DNA of 64,000 nucleotides from Nilaparvata lugens. Its lineage: Eukaryota > Arthropoda > Insecta > Hemiptera > Delphacidae. The stretch lies in assembly GCF_014356525.2 (NCBI RefSeq), contig NC_052515.1:22575212-22639211 (forward strand), written 5' to 3'. Of this stretch, positions 11,952-43,440 are shown piece after piece (positions within the stretch are counted from its first letter, which is position 1; each line of letters begins with the position of its first letter). A program made the translations under genes and the position numbers. The notes under the pieces were generated by a model, which did no database searches, was not told the DNA's origin, and worked only from the letters and a program-made list of their open reading frames with translations.

Positions 11952-12447
11952 TATTGCCTATGAAATATTTCAAATTGATCAGCTCAGTAGTTTAGACAAT
12001 CATTATAATGCATAATTTAAGGCTAGTTTCTTTATTATATTGAAGATGATCTATGATTTTATTTAAACATGTCATTTTTGAAAAAAGTCACTTTGCTGGG
12101 CATCTAAAGAAAAACGGTTCACTCTGTCGGGTTGTGAAGTAAAAATAGAACTGTAACTGTCCCACCTTGTCATCGTCTTTGGTTCAATTCTTTTAAACAT
12201 GAAATTACAGAATTCAAATTAATGTATACCTTAAATAGGTTTTTCATATCGGAAATTGAATGAAATTTTATATTTTATTCTCTTGGATTGCAAAACAATA
12301 TATTATTAATTGGACTTTGTTTGCCATCTCATAATTTCATAATAAGTTGGCAGCCTGTAACTTGTCTTATCTTATCAGCTGATATCAAAATTTCAATGAA
12401 AATTTTAATCGTCACTACATCTTCATCTTCACTCCATTACTTCTGAC

Positions 12448-30472
<18,025 letters not shown>

Positions 30473-32849
30473 AATGGAAAACCTCAACCTACAAAACATT
30501 TCCAACCTTTCTGCTGAAATAAGAAAATATCCAAATTTATATTTTGTCTCAAATCACAGTACACTTTATTAACATGAAAAACATTCGCAAATAGAACGGA
30601 GTGACGATTGTGAAATTACAGGTAATAATCCAATATCACGGAACATATTTTTGTAAAATTTATTCAAATATACTGTACAATGAAAGAATTATTATTTATC
30701 AGTAGTGGTACGGTATCTTAATGTTGGTAGAGTATGTACAAGTTTAGTTAATATTTCATTTATTCATATGCAGCCTTTTATTTTAGTAATAGTCACTAAC
30801 CGAATTAGATTTGAATTATTTTAACCATATAAAATTGAAGCTCAACCTGATTTATTGATATTATTAGACTTTTTGTAGCTGATTATAACCACCAATCAGT
30901 GAATCAAAAAGAAATCTGTGATATTATCCCTGTAAGTCATTTGATATTGGTTTGATTCAGGCAGTCACTATTCCTGAATTAAAATTTTAGTACCTTTGAA
31001 AGTAATTTTCATTGAGTCTTGAAGATTTTACTCTTGTATTTTATCAATTTGCTACTAATATTATACAACAAATACCGATAGTGAAAATCATTGTTTTCAA
31101 TTGATATTTTTTAGGTAGCTAGCATTCCTCTTACATTTGTATTCACTTTTTTAGCAATGAGATCTCTCCGATTAAATGTCCGCTGTTATATATTTATTTT
31201 TATCTACTCTATTCTATTGCTTTTGGATTGGAAAATACGTATGGAATGATGCTTATGGAATTATTAGGGATTTAAGACTCTCTTCACATATGGGCACAAA
31301 ACATTAGTTTTCAATACAATTACATTATTTTTCAACATTGTACCTGATGTTAGAAATAACTTGCTTATTGGTGAGATGTTATTGAGTTTTAAGCCACTAT
31401 AATAAGTCATGAAGAAGAGATTTTATTTGTTAAAATTCATTCTCTGGAGCATGGTACCAAAATAATAATATTTTCAATCGATCATCCTTAATTAAAACCA
31501 TGAGTATTTTGACAAACACATGTAGATTGTCAGGTACATAAGAAAAAATATCACAAAACAGACCACTGTTATTGATTGACATTAATTAAAAACTTGAAGA
31601 TAACAATTATTACAGATATATAACATGTTCAAAAGTTGACATTTACAGATAACCTGAATAGGCATTTTATTCTTCTATCATTCCATCAACTACTCAGAAC
31701 TATAATTCATTCAATACTGTAATACAATTGCTTTTTTAATTCACAACCCATAGGATATAACAAGAATAGTTGAATGAATGAGAATAAATTTTTGAAATAA
31801 TATTTCACAATAAAATTCAAAACTACGATATCACGATTATTATTATAATGTTTGAGGAATGCATACTAACACCGCATGAATATAGCTAGAATTTAACAAT
31901 AGCCCTGTAAATCAATGTGTCATTATACAATACTTACTGTAATTATGTGGAATTATTTTATTGGATGTAGATTGTGAAACGTGTAATATTTTAATTGACA
32001 AATACAATAATTTATTATCATTGTTGAGTGGGTGTATTTTTTATCATACTGATTCTGCAGTTGGCTAGTAAGATTGTACCATTATGCTATAGTGAGGTCC
32101 ATGTTATAATGACAGTATTTGATCAACTTTGGTTTGCCTATCCTTGTCTATCATTCGATAAAGCCGGTGGTACTATCCTTTTATAGGTCCACAACGATGC
32201 CAATCATGTTTTTTACAGTGTAGAAATATAATTAATTAATGCAGAGAATCGGCATTGCTATTCTTCTATCTTTATCCACTGCTATTATAACGTGGACCTC
32301 ACTATAGTTTGTACATTGATTTATAAGGTGATAATGAATATAACATTATAATGATGTGTTATTTCGTCAATTAAGCTTCGTTGTAAGCCAGGTGTTAATT
32401 CGTCAATCAAGCTTGATCACTAGATTACAAATGATCAAAGCCTTGTGTTTCAGCTCGTTGCAAGTTTAGCGAATTGCTCAACTTTGTTTCTATATCAATG
32501 TGGTCTAGTGTAAATCAAGTTTGGTCATCGAATAAGGATATGACCACATTCGATGCACGTATGTGCAAGTGCACGTAAGATCATTCATGATCATTAATGA
32601 CCATTCTTATGATGATTCATGATAGCAAAAATCTGGAAAAGCGGTGGGAATTCTCCCACTTGCTGGTGGCGTACTGCAGGCACCTTACAACGTGCTTCTA
32701 TGGCTCTTTTCAGGTCTTGTTTCACATCTGCGCGCTTGGCCATGCATGCTCTACAGTGCACTTGCACATACATGCTTTCAATATCTATTTATTTACAATG
32801 CAAATGATACTAATGTAATAACATTCACATACCCTAAGATATAAATATA
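30473..32849. other. Intergenic region after ABHD18
   Basis: AT-rich. Apart from the family-D MITE at 32098-32306 I see nothing identifiable. The ABHD18 3' UTR must begin here; no poly(A) signal could be assigned with confidence. Confidence 0.5.
32098..32306. mobile_element. MITE family D, copy 3 (209 bp)
   Basis: Ends TATAGTGAGGTCCATGTTAT and its inverted counterpart. Nearly the same interior as copy 1 at 11733-11951. Confidence 0.8.
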
Positions 32850-34205
32850 CCGGGTGATTACAAATGAAATAGACAACTTCAATAGCCTGTACAAAATTAA
32901 ACTGGTGTATTTCAACATAGTAAGTGATATAGGTTTGTAGGGAATTTCTTAAAGTTTATGTTGGTAGAACTGTTGCTGGCTATTGTTGGCTGCTCCGTGT
33001 TACAACAGGCAGTTTAGTTTAGCAATATGGCCGCTACTCAAGTGGAGAAAGCTTATTGTGTTCTTGAATTAGCCAAAACAAACTCTGTTACTGTTGTGCA
33101 GCGTCATTTCAGAAAAAAATACGGTAAACCACCACCAACAAGGCAATCAATTTATGACTGGTATGAACGTTTTGAAAGCAGTGGATGTGTGTGTAAGAAG
33201 AAGAGTACTGGAAGACCTTCTGTTACAGAAGAAAAAATTGATAGTGTTCGTGATGTTTTTGTACGAAGTCCAGGAAAATCGACTAGATCAGCGAGTTTAG
33301 AATTGCAAATTTCTCAACCTACTGTGTGGAAAATTCTGCGGAAACGTTTGAAAATGACACCTTATAAATTGCAGTTAGTACAAAGTTTAAATGACAATGA
33401 TAAAGTTGTACGTAAAAATTTTTGTCAAGAGATGCAACATTGTCTTGAAAATGACGACACATTGTTTAATCGCCTAATTTTCAGTGATGAATGCACTTTT
33501 CACATTAGTGGAAAAGTTAACAGACATAACGTACGAGTATGGGGAACAGAAAACCCAAGAGAGACTGTACAGCATATACGCGATTCTCCTAAAGTGAACG
33601 TGTTTCGCGCTTTATCTTGTGAAAAGGTTTACGGGCCTTTCTTCTTCCAAGAACCATCAGTAACCGGAAGAATTTATCTGGACATGTTAACCGAATGGTT
33701 AATGCCTCAACTCCATGAAGATAGTTGTAACTTCATTTTTGTACAAGATGGAGCTCCGCCTCACTGGTACTCAGACGTCAGAGGGTATCTGGATGAACAT
33801 CTTCCTAGACGATGGATCGGCCGTGCAAGTGAGGAAAACGTTGTATTTCAGCCGTGGCCACCTCGTATTCCGGACCTAACGCCCTGCGACTTTTTTCTTG
33901 TGGGGCTATGTAAAAGACAGAGTTTTCGTACCACCGCTTCCTGTTGCTATCGATGATCTTAAACAACGAATCACAAATGATCTTGCTACAGTTAACCGTG
34001 AGATGCTTAGTCGTGTGTGGTCAGAATTTGACTACCGTGTTGATATCTGTAGTGTTGCAAATGGTAAACACATTGAACATCTGTAAATTTTCAAATAAAA
34101 CTTCAAGAATTCTTCTGTGTAATCATGTAAGAAATGATCTAAACTTTTAAATAATAAATTATCTACAAGCTATTCAAACTGTCTATTTCATTTGTAATCA
34201 CCCGG
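32850..34205 (+). mobile_element. Mariner-type DNA transposon (DD41D spacing), 1356 bp
   Basis: Inverted ends CCGGGTGATTACAAATGAAA on both sides, about 25 bp, flanked by TA (32848-32849 and 34206-34207). A single transposase gene fills the centre. The element has both ends and its whole gene, but the gene carries a frameshift. Confidence 0.9.
33027..34086 (+). pseudogene. Mariner/Tc1-superfamily transposase, frameshifted
   Basis: The transposase cuts and pastes its own element through a DDE/D triad. An N-terminal helix-turn-helix region (YGKPPPTRQSIYDWYERF) is followed by a GRP linker (STGRPSV), a second helix-turn-helix, the first Asp in 'IFSDE', the second in 'FVQDGAPPHW' and the third in 'RIPDLTPCDFF'. 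I count 41 residues between the second and third, the DD41D spacing. At about 33895-33903 the frame shifts by one base: the first frame loses the family text and the next frame, to 34086, continues with GYVKDR and a C-terminal tail of about 60 residues. The catalytic Asp residues lie upstream of the break, so a truncated product of 309 residues is possible but is unlikely to be active. Confidence 0.88.
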
Positions 34206-34221
34206 TATATCATAGACTATA

Positions 34222-35291
34222 CAGGGGGGGTGAAAAGTCCGAGAACGGCTTAATGTCTCATACACAAAGGTAATTTGACGGTCGGTGTGATTGGGGATCC
34301 TACTCAAATTGAAAAAACTACTGTACAATGACTTTAAAAATCTGCTCCGCCATCTTGGATCCACCATATTGAATGCAACTTCATTTCTTTAAATAGGAAG
34401 GTGGTCATGCGATACATGATTTCGATAGGGAATTTTAAGGAAAAATGAATGGCAGAAACCGCATATCGATATCTCAAACCGTTTCGAAGATATTCACATT
34501 ATCAATCAATACTATTCAAAGCAAAAAGAGAGAAAAAAGTCTGAGAATGCCTTAGTATCTCATAAAAAGAAGTGATTCCAAGGTGGGGATGCTACTCGAA
34601 TTGAAAATACTACTTTACTATGACTTTAAAAATCTGGTCCGCCATCTTGGATCAGCCATTTTAAATGCAACTTTATTTTTTTAAATAAGAAGGTGATCAT
34701 GCGATACATTATTTCTATATGGAATTTCAAGAAAAAATGATTGACGAAACCCGCATATCGATATCTCAAACCGTTTAGAATATATTCACATTATTAATCA
34801 ATACCACTCATGTATTTCATTGATGATTTGATTGATATCTTCTGAACGGTTGTTGATATCGATGTGCGGTTTTCGCCAATAATTTTTAAAGTCATGGTAA
34901 AGTAGTATTTTCAAGTCGAGTAACATCACTAATCCCACCTACCTTGAAATCATTTCTTTTTATGAGATACTAAGCTGTACTCAGACTTTTTTCTCTCTCT
35001 TCTGCTTTGAATAGTATTGATTGATAATGTGAATATCTTCGAAACGGTTTGAAGTATCGATATGCGGTTTTCGCCATTCATTTTTCCTTAAAATTCCCTA
35101 TCGAAATCATGTATCACATGACCGCCTTCCTATTTAAAAAAATGAAGTTGCATTCAATATGGCGGAGCAGATTTTTAAAGTCATTGTACAGTAGTTTTTT
35201 TCTATTTGAGTAGGATCCCCAATCACACCGACCGTCAAATTACCTTTGTGTATGAGATATAAATCCGTTCTCGGAATTTTCACCCACCCTG
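34222..35291. mobile_element. Mariner-type MITE, family F copy 2 (1070 bp)
   Basis: The ends CAGGGGGGGTGAAAAGTCCG and, inverted, CAGGGTGGGTGAAAATTCCG lie between TA pairs (34220-34221 and 35292-35293). The arms are several hundred bp with the same text as 29257-30077. It starts only 16 bp after the mariner element ends. Confidence 0.8.
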
Positions 35292-35803
35292 TATGACCCT
35301 AATATATTATTATGATCATACCCTAAGATTAAAAATAGATTATCTTCGTTTAGACCTTGTCCAGACTGTAAGGCTGGTAGTTAACTATTTCATATTAGTG
35401 TATTCAAGTGCTTCAAGCTGAAACCACACAATAAGACAACAATATTACAAATAATACATTATTAGAATGTGATACAAGACTGGATAGAACAATAATTCGA
35501 TTCCTCGTACTGAATTGATGTTTTTTATCTTACTAGTTCAAATTTATTTTATTCCCGCCATCTTCTAATTAAATTTTAATTTATTTATTTATTTATTTAT
35601 TACATAAATACATACATGGAGACAACAGTACGTTGTTAATGTCTGGAATAATATTATACTCTCCAGTATTTTTGTATTAGAATGATGTTCATAAGAGCGC
35701 TAAACTTCAATGTGAAAATAATAGGAGGAATAATAATAATTCATAATCAAGAATGAAGGGATGATGTTGAGAAATTAATAGTCCTCTAGTTTTCAGTCTT
35801 AAG

Positions 35804-36173
35804 AGTTTTTTGAACCACTGTGAAATAATTTTTAAGCGCATAATTATCAGTTTGTGGAAGGTTGGTCTCAAGCAGCCATTTCTACGCGAAAAAGGGAATT
35901 GTATTTTATGTATTATCCCATTTATGTATTTTGAAATAATTATAAAATAGAATTATAGTACCCTTTGGAATAAAATAATAGAATAAATATACAAATGTAT
36001 TATTTTATTAATTTCAAAGGGTACTATAATTCTATTTTATAATTATTTCAAAATACATAAATGGGATAATACATAAAATACATTTTTTCGTGTAGAAATG
36101 GCAGCTTGAGACCAACCTTCCACAATCTGATAATTATTCGTTTCAAAATGATTTTACAGTGGTTCAAAAAACT
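35804..36173. repeat. Large foldback, arms about 160 bp
   Basis: 35804-35968 and about 36013-36173 are close inverted complements, with a short AT-rich loop. (TTTA)n at 35581 and (AATA)n at 36262 lie outside the arms in mirrored positions. Confidence 0.75.
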
Positions 36174-36893
36174 ACAATATTTACAAAAAAGAAGCCCTGA
36201 ATTCATACATTTTAAGAAGATTTTGAAATAAATTGAAATCGTGTTTGTGACTGTTCTAATAAATAAATAAATAAATAAATAAATTGGAAAAAAATTATGG
36301 AGAGCGGCGGACACCCAATCTTAACGATTTGATAAATTGTCGCTCCCGGCTGAAGTATGACAGTCCATAAGGTCCATTGAAGGCTTAAGTGATATATTTA
36401 TTCGAGGTGGAACTTCTGTCAGGAACTCCACACCAATAAAAGCCATACGAATATTATTATTAAATATTTAATAAGACTCTGGCTGCTGACGCAACCATTT
36501 CCCAATGCTTCAATTCATAACATATTCAAAATCTAGATTTTTGTAGAATGAATCAAATCTATCAATGACTACTAAACAGTTTTTCTTTTCTTGATTAGTT
36601 TGTTGATTGACTCGCTTAGCAGAATGAAGAAGTCGTGTTTCGTCTAGAATTTTGCGGTCACAATACCTCTCAGAAAGTAAGGGGGGAGAAAGACGTCAGA
36701 AAAGCTCAGAACATTGTTTACTGCAATTGGTGTAATGTTCTGAAATACCGGTATTTGATCACATCGAGTTTTTTTGGGTGAGTTTCAAAATGTTCAAGAA
36801 CTATATTTTTCTCAGTAGTGGTGAAGGTACTGTAGAAGGATTCTCTAGTTGATCTTTTGGGGTGTAGTTAGAAGCTCTTCTAGTCTTCACTAA

Positions 36894-37240
36894 GGGCTGG
36901 TTTCTGATCTCAAGATTCAGCTAAGTTTTAGACTTTAAACAGCTGGAGTCAGAAAATTGGATTTCCGAAACGGGGCGAAGTCGCAGTGAACGTTTAAATT
37001 AGATTTCGAAAAACTAGAAAATTGAACACAAAATAAAATAAAGAGAAAATAGTGTAAAGTTTCAGCTATTTTGAATTATTTAGGAATGTTTCAGTTCGTC
37101 AAGGAAAAACGTTTACAATTATAGAAATGAGAAAATAAAGATTGTCATAAAAACTGCAACTACGCCCAGTTTCGAAAAGCCAATTTTCTGACTCCAGCTG
37201 TAGGAGAACTTAGCTAAATCCCGAGTTCGGTAACCAGCCC
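36894..37240. mobile_element. Harbinger-type MITE, copy 2 (347 bp)
   Basis: Ends GGGCTGGTTTCTGATCTCAA and inverted GGGCTGGTTACCGAACTCGG, flanked by TAA on both sides. Same family as 20415-20795. Confidence 0.7.
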
Positions 37241-40145
37241 TAAGTGTAGACTAAGACACTACTTAATACACGTTGACATGAGTAGTTAGTCTCTAATTCA
37301 GACTCTGAATTAGTGTCTTATTCATTCGTAGTCTTGCTACAAACACCATTACCTATGTCATGAATTTTAATAACTGCCTTCGAATGTGAAAATGTGTATT
37401 GAGTAGGCGTACATCACCTTAATTATAGTCCAATTTAGAGTCTTGTTACTTTATTGTTTCAAATTTGAATAAATGATAGAAGTAGGAGTGTCAGCATTTC
37501 ACAGATAAGAGTTTCCCTTTCATCTGAGAAAAGTAGTCTCTTTTGAAATAACAAGATTAGAGTAGGTACCCTACTACGTATTTGATCTTTAAAGCTCACA
37601 AAAAGTATAAATACAAGAATAGTTGAATAATTTCTTCTGGTGAAGGATAAATATTGATAGTAAAGTCATATTTTCTACTTATACTTATCATTTCCTGAAG
37701 AATTGGAATTAGACATGTTCTGCTCGAATAATTTTATCGTCTTTGATCGAATGAAAGGCTAAATAAATGAAAAATAAGTGATTTCTTTTACTTTCTCCTC
37801 CAATGCTGATAATTATTTCTTTCACGGCGTATTTTTATCGATGTCCCGAGGCTTAATTCATATAGAATATCAGAATTCAAATAGATTGTAAATAACCTTT
37901 TTCCAAACACTTCATCGCAAAACTATACTTTGTACAAAATTACTTCTCACTTGGGATGGACATGCGCAGCAGAGAAGGGATACAACGGCGGCTATGTTAC
38001 CGTCGTGAACCGGCCAGCGTTCTCTAATTTCCAGTGAGAGTTCAAGCATTCATGTTAAGCTTAGGAAGTTTCCTTCATGCAAGCACTGACTCGACTGGCT
38101 CTAATCGACAAATTGACAACTGCGCTCCCACCTATGGTTCTATCCATCTATTTATTGGCTGATCTTCCTCCATTTAACTGCGCCGCGAATTCCTCCAAGT
38201 CTGAAGTGATTTTGTACGGAGTATAGTCATTATTTAACTGGAAACTTTTCACAAAACAGCTGATTCCTGCATACCTTGCGGAAAACACAAACCGTGCGCA
38301 AAACGTTTCAGCATGGTTCCAATTGATAAATCGATGTCAGTACCAATAAAATAATATAAATGTGATAGTTGAGTGTTGAGAAAAATATTGTGAGCAACTG
38401 ATTTGCAAACGTTTTGCCAAACTCGATAGATGACCGATCGAATCGTACTGCACATTTAGGCATACTAACCGTTTCCCTCTCTTTATATCTATGAGGTGAT
38501 TATGCATGTTAAAAGAAAGACTATGACTAGAAATGCTGATACGCTTGGATACAATACACGAAATAGAGGAGACTATGCTTCACTGTATCACAGAACAGCT
38601 CTTTTCGAGAGAAAACCAACTTAAGCAACATATATGGGCCTTAAATTTATTATAAGGCTTCCTACTCATTCGAAAAATTGTGAAGATATCAATATTTTGA
38701 AGGAGTTGAAAAGCTTTTTGATGGTTGGAGTATTCTATACCACGGAAGAGTTTGTGTGTAGAGAGGGTTGCTTTGTGTCATTTTTTTTCTTTTTTTTGTA
38801 TCACCGTACGGTATGTGTTATAAATTCTCACAATTCCTATACTCTAATTAGAGTCTCTGGGAAGCTTTAAAGACAAACAAACAAATTTTGAGTTCCATAA
38901 AACACAACTGATAATGCCTGATTATGTTATCACATTGGACCATGGAGAAGGCATTCCTGTATACTTATTCTATGGTTGAAGTACAATATTCGTTACAAAA
39001 TCTCCATTTTATTATTGATGGAATGTCAGAAAAACGGAACAGAGGGAAAATTCCGAGGATGTGGATTTTTCCAATTTTTATAGATATGGATTTGTCTGAT
39101 TTCTAATATGGTATAGAATCATGATGGAAAATGAAGAAACATGTAAATCACCAATAGATAATTCACAGAGAAAAAGAAAAGCTTAAATAATAACTACTGT
39201 ATATTTTGGTAAAGTTTTTGCTCAAATCACTACCGTGCTTTCAGAGAGGAAAGAATATTAAAATGTAATTATATTTTGTCTCCCTTTGTAACCAACCTAT
39301 TGGGTTGTGGATTTTCTTATGATTGAAGAAGTCAATGAGAATGTGGCATGATATTATGAAACAGTTAATTTCATTCAATCGGATCTTTATGTATTTAGGT
39401 TCCTTCTCGATTGTATTGACGCTAGAAAAAAATAAATTACTTGAGAAGATCCGCTAGGAGCCATATTCAGGCTCTCACTTCTTACTGTCAGCATTGGTCG
39501 AATGAAAAGTATTGATTTCATACGATATGATTACTGACATTTTGAATTGGATGTCTGAACTAAGGAAACGTGATTGTGTATTTTTAAAAGAAGCTTACAG
39601 TGAAACGTGCCCTTTCTTGTCTTGTGATGAAATTTATCTATTTAAAGAGTGCGGTGTAAACATAGCATGTATTCAAAGTATCCTCTCACGTGATGTGGTT
39701 AGTTAAACGACGACACTCTTTTCACGTGACAATTTTCAAATCCGATTAGTGATCTTTAAACAAGTTAGTGAAGCGCAATAAGCCTCTTGCATCATCCATC
39801 ATGCAAATAGGGAGTCTTCAAGAATGCACTGAAAACTATTCAAGTCGATTTTTTCAACACTAAATTTCGTATTTCACCTCTCTAACATGAAATAATGATT
39901 CAACATGATTTATAATTGCGGAACATTTGGGATGCTCACTGCGCGTTCGTTACAGAACAATTTATTGTCAAATCTTTTTCATAGAATAGTTTCATGTTTG
40001 ACTTATTTTGATCAAATAGATTTAAAATAACTCTTGCTTTCCGTTCCTTGTCAAACTACAAACTTATCTAATTGATTCAAAATATTTATTGACTTTCATC
40101 TCATGTCAACCTGTAACAAACGTATCCATTTATATGATTAAGGCT
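37241..40145. other. Intergenic, nothing recognised
   Basis: AT-rich sequence with scattered short open frames (for example 38634-38870) that show no protein-like composition or known motif. Confidence 0.4.
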
Positions 40146-40747
40146 GTGCAAAGGCTAAAAATAAACTTTCTACTGGTAATATTTTCAAAGTTTTTCGATT
40201 TGTATATCATCAAGCTATCAAAATGAAAAAGTTTTATCAGGAAAACATTTTTTCCTATCATTACTTTTTGAGATATGAGCGCCTAAAGTTTAAATTTTTG
40301 GGACAGAACATTTTGAATTCGGTAAGAGAAAAATCCATGAGATTTAGAGGATAGATTCTTTATGGTATTGTTGATCTAGTAAAACTTTCTCGTTGATCTA
40401 GTAAATTTTTTTTGAAAATATCAATTTTTGAGAATAACTCAACTAAAAGTTGTTTTTGGTCATTTTTAGTAAATTGAATAACTTTCTCAAAAATTGATAT
40501 TTTTAGAAAGTTTTTGTTTCACTAGATCAACAATACCATAAAGAATCTATCCTCTGAATATCATGGATTTATCTCTGACCGAATTTGAAATGTTCTGTCC
40601 CAAAAATTTAAACTTTAGGCGCTCATATCTCAAAAAGTAATTATCGGAAAAAAATTTCCTGAGAAAACTTTTTCATTCTGATAGCTTGATGATATACAAA
40701 TCGAAAAACTTCGAAAAATATCACCAGTTTATCTTTAGCCTTTGCAC
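40146..40747. repeat. Foldback element, arms about 250 bp
   Basis: GTGCAAAGGCTAAAAATAAA at the left end pairs with TTTATCTTTAGCCTTTGCAC at the right end, and the arms match over most of their length through 'tttgagatatgagcgcctaaag'. No target duplication is clear. A fragment of a related arm lies at 24690 in ABHD18. Confidence 0.7.
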
Positions 40748-41380
40748 CGACTTGTCCATTTCAGATATTGATGATATAGTTTTCAACTCAACTATATGTT
40801 ATTTTTGTGATTTAAAAAAAAATGGAAGTAGGATATGTAATGAATAATCAGATTTCAAAATCTCAGTATTAGGTTTAGTAGAACTAATTATCATGAATAT
40901 TATAGTATTATAATTTAGTAACTTGGGCCAGAGACAATATTGATACAAGTTGAACAGGATCTTTACTCTATGCTTAGACCTATTACTTGAAAATTTTTGT
41001 CAAGTTAGAGCAACCCTTACAGCTGAGAAAGCCGTGGCTTTTTGCCATGTAGGCCGTTTAGAAACTTATTAACGTCACTGTTTTCGAACAAAAATAAAAA
41101 TAATACTCGTCTCCCCTAGATCTAATTATGTGAGCGGTAAAGACTTTTAGTCTACATGTTGAATGACTCTCACCCGGTTCAGACCTAGACACAGAGAAAA
41201 GTTCAATATTAACTCCTTTATCTGTGGCCTAGATAAAGTATGAAAAATGAGGAAGGTGATTAATCGAAAAGTGGAAATTTAAATTTGATTGATGTTTGAA
41301 TTGAAATTTTTAACTTGTTTGAAGTATTCAACTGAGAAAAGTATTAGTTTATCCACATTTAACTTTATTCTTTAAACTAC

Positions 41381-42160
41381 ATGAATAAGTTTTTACCTCC
41401 TACTATTTCTTTTTCATCACTCTTCCCATCTTCATTTTCATATCCTCTCTATTCCTTCACTTCTTTTTATAGGCTCCTTCTTTTTCTCCTCCTCCTCCTC
41501 CCCTCTCCTTCTACTCTTCACCCTACTTCAAATCTCCCACCTCCATCTTTTCTTTTCTCTATTCTCTATTCTCTATTTCTCTTTTCTCTATTTTGGTAGA
41601 GAGTAAGTGTATATAAGTGTATAAGCCAGTATTTATTGTGATCTACATAAATAAAGTACTCATTCAATCAATCAATCCTCTTCACCTCATTTCTCCCTCT
41701 TCCTCCTCTTCTGTTGCTTTTCTCCCTCTTATTTATTCTCTCTTCCTACTCCTCTTCTACCTCCTCCTCTTCCTCCCTCCTCCCTATTCTCCTACTCTCC
41801 CTTCTCTTCTTCCTCCCTCTTGTTATCCTCTTTCATCTTTTCTTCATCATCTTCAATTTCTTTATCTTCTCCCCTACATTATTTTTCATCCTTCTTTTCC
41901 CTCTCTTCATTTTTTCTTGAACTACGGGCTGTTGATGGGTGGTTTCCAAAAAAGACAAACAGCTGCTCATCCTTTTTTCTTTTTCTCCCCTATTCTCTCT
42001 CTCTCTCTCTCTCTCGTATTTTCTTTCTCTTGATTTCTCTCTCTCTCTGTCTCTTTCTCTTGTCTTGCTTTCTCTCTCTGTTTTAAGGGTTGTGTGGTAG
42101 AGAGGACCGGGAGTCCTAACTCCGCCCTAATAAAGGCAATCTCTCAAATTTCTTTCCTTC
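41381..42160 (+). repeat. Pyrimidine-rich tract with two embedded retroposon 3' tails
   Basis: Long runs of CTT, CTC and TCTC on the plus strand, including (CT)n at about 41996-42014. Tails resembling the 150-252 repeat are at about 41590-41680 and 42085-42150. Open frames here are low-complexity artefacts. Confidence 0.6.
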
Positions 42161-43040
42161 TATTTCTCGTTCACCACCTTTCTTTCCCTTCTCTATCTTC
42201 CACCATAGACTAACCAAATATACGATCTCCTAACTCTTCTCTCGCGTCTTTATCGTTTTCTCTCTCGCTCACTCAAGATGGCCGACAATAACAAGTTTTA
42301 TGCTCGTCACGTGGTGTTGGTTACAACGCCGCTCTTATGTTTACTATCTGAAAGAGTGAAAGATGACCTTTGAAAAAATAAACATCCAACGCCCACATTG
42401 AGGATAACACTCTTCTATGTTGCACCAAATGTCACCACAAATATAACAGAGAACTCACTTTTTTCCGTTTCGTACAAAGTTCTCTCTCTTTATTATCAAA
42501 CATCACAATAAACATCTCCTAACTTACATAATTATACAGTTATGAACTGTATTCTATGAACATTACATTTACATATAAGCATATTACAGTTTCCACCATG
42601 TACTGTAGTTTCAATCCAACTTGTCTTGAAAGCCTCTTATTTTTTCTCTATATCGTTATCCATTCTAGAGTATAGCGTCTTACAATGTGGGTGTTATTGA
42701 GGTATAACAGTAGAAAAACTACTGATGAAATAAAACAACTTTCAAGTTCCGATATTGCAATTTAAGACCAGTTCTCAATTATCAGTACCAGAGTCAGTAA
42801 CCGGTGCAGTGAACATATTATAATTCCCATGAGTTCTAATAGAACTATTCCCACTCAGCCCGGCCGAACCAGTATGGATAGTCCCATTAGAACCTATGGG
42901 AATAATATTCTCACTATACCAGACACGTTCACTGATGTGGGAATCCGTCTTTATTCCCTATGCTCGTTTTGAACCATGCTATAATCCTGGTAATATATTT
43001 TTCAAAACTTGATTCTTTGATTCCTTCACCAACTCGTCAT
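42161..43040. other. Intergenic with a possible degenerate MITE
   Basis: Around 42826-42910 AATTCCCATGAGTTCTAATA and the inverted TTCCCATAGGTTCTAATGGG form an imperfect hairpin. Nothing else was identified. Confidence 0.35.
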
Positions 43041-43210
43041 ATATGACATGATCATTGTTTTTACTTTCCTTGCCCTATTACCATAGGTAAGGAAAGTATT
43101 GCTTTCCGAAAAAAATTAAGGTACCCCAATTTCCAAATTTCTATACGTTTCAAGGTCCCCTGAGTCCAAAAAAGTGGTTTTTGGGTATTGGTCTGTATGT
43201 GTGTGTGTGT

Positions 43211-43248
<38 letters not shown>

Positions 43249-43440
43249 AGTGTATGTGCGTCTGTGTACACGATATCTCATCTCCCAATTAACGGAGTGA
43301 CTTGAAATTTGGAACTTAAGGTCCTCACAATATAAGGATCCGACACGAACAATTTCAATCTGATGCAATTCAAGATGGCAGATAAAATGGTGAAAATGTT
43401 GTCAAAAACAGGGTTTTTCGCGATTTTCTTGAAGTAGTGT
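43041..43440 (+). repeat. Dispersed repeat, family C, with a (TG)n microsatellite
   Basis: Contains the 'ttactttccttgccctatta' block also seen inverted at 9320-9421, then (TG)n at about 43197-43245, then 'gatatctcatctcccaatta'. Non-coding. Confidence 0.6.

Larger units (their letters stand above)
8690..12447. other. Intergenic region SPCS3-ABHD18
   Basis: AT-rich, no gene recognised. It contains a family-C repeat fragment (9320-9421), a family-B repeat (10955-11520) and a MITE (11733-11951). The remainder shows nothing I can identify. Confidence 0.55.

Noticed and set aside
41381..42086. Long Leu/Ser/Phe-rich open frames that look like membrane proteins
   Set aside because: Direct product of the CT-rich tract; no start context, domain or conserved text.
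42161..42560. A retroviral LTR or primer-binding site around the 'caccaaatgtcacc' text
   Set aside because: No second LTR, no tRNA complementarity that I can show, and no gag/pol sequence nearby.
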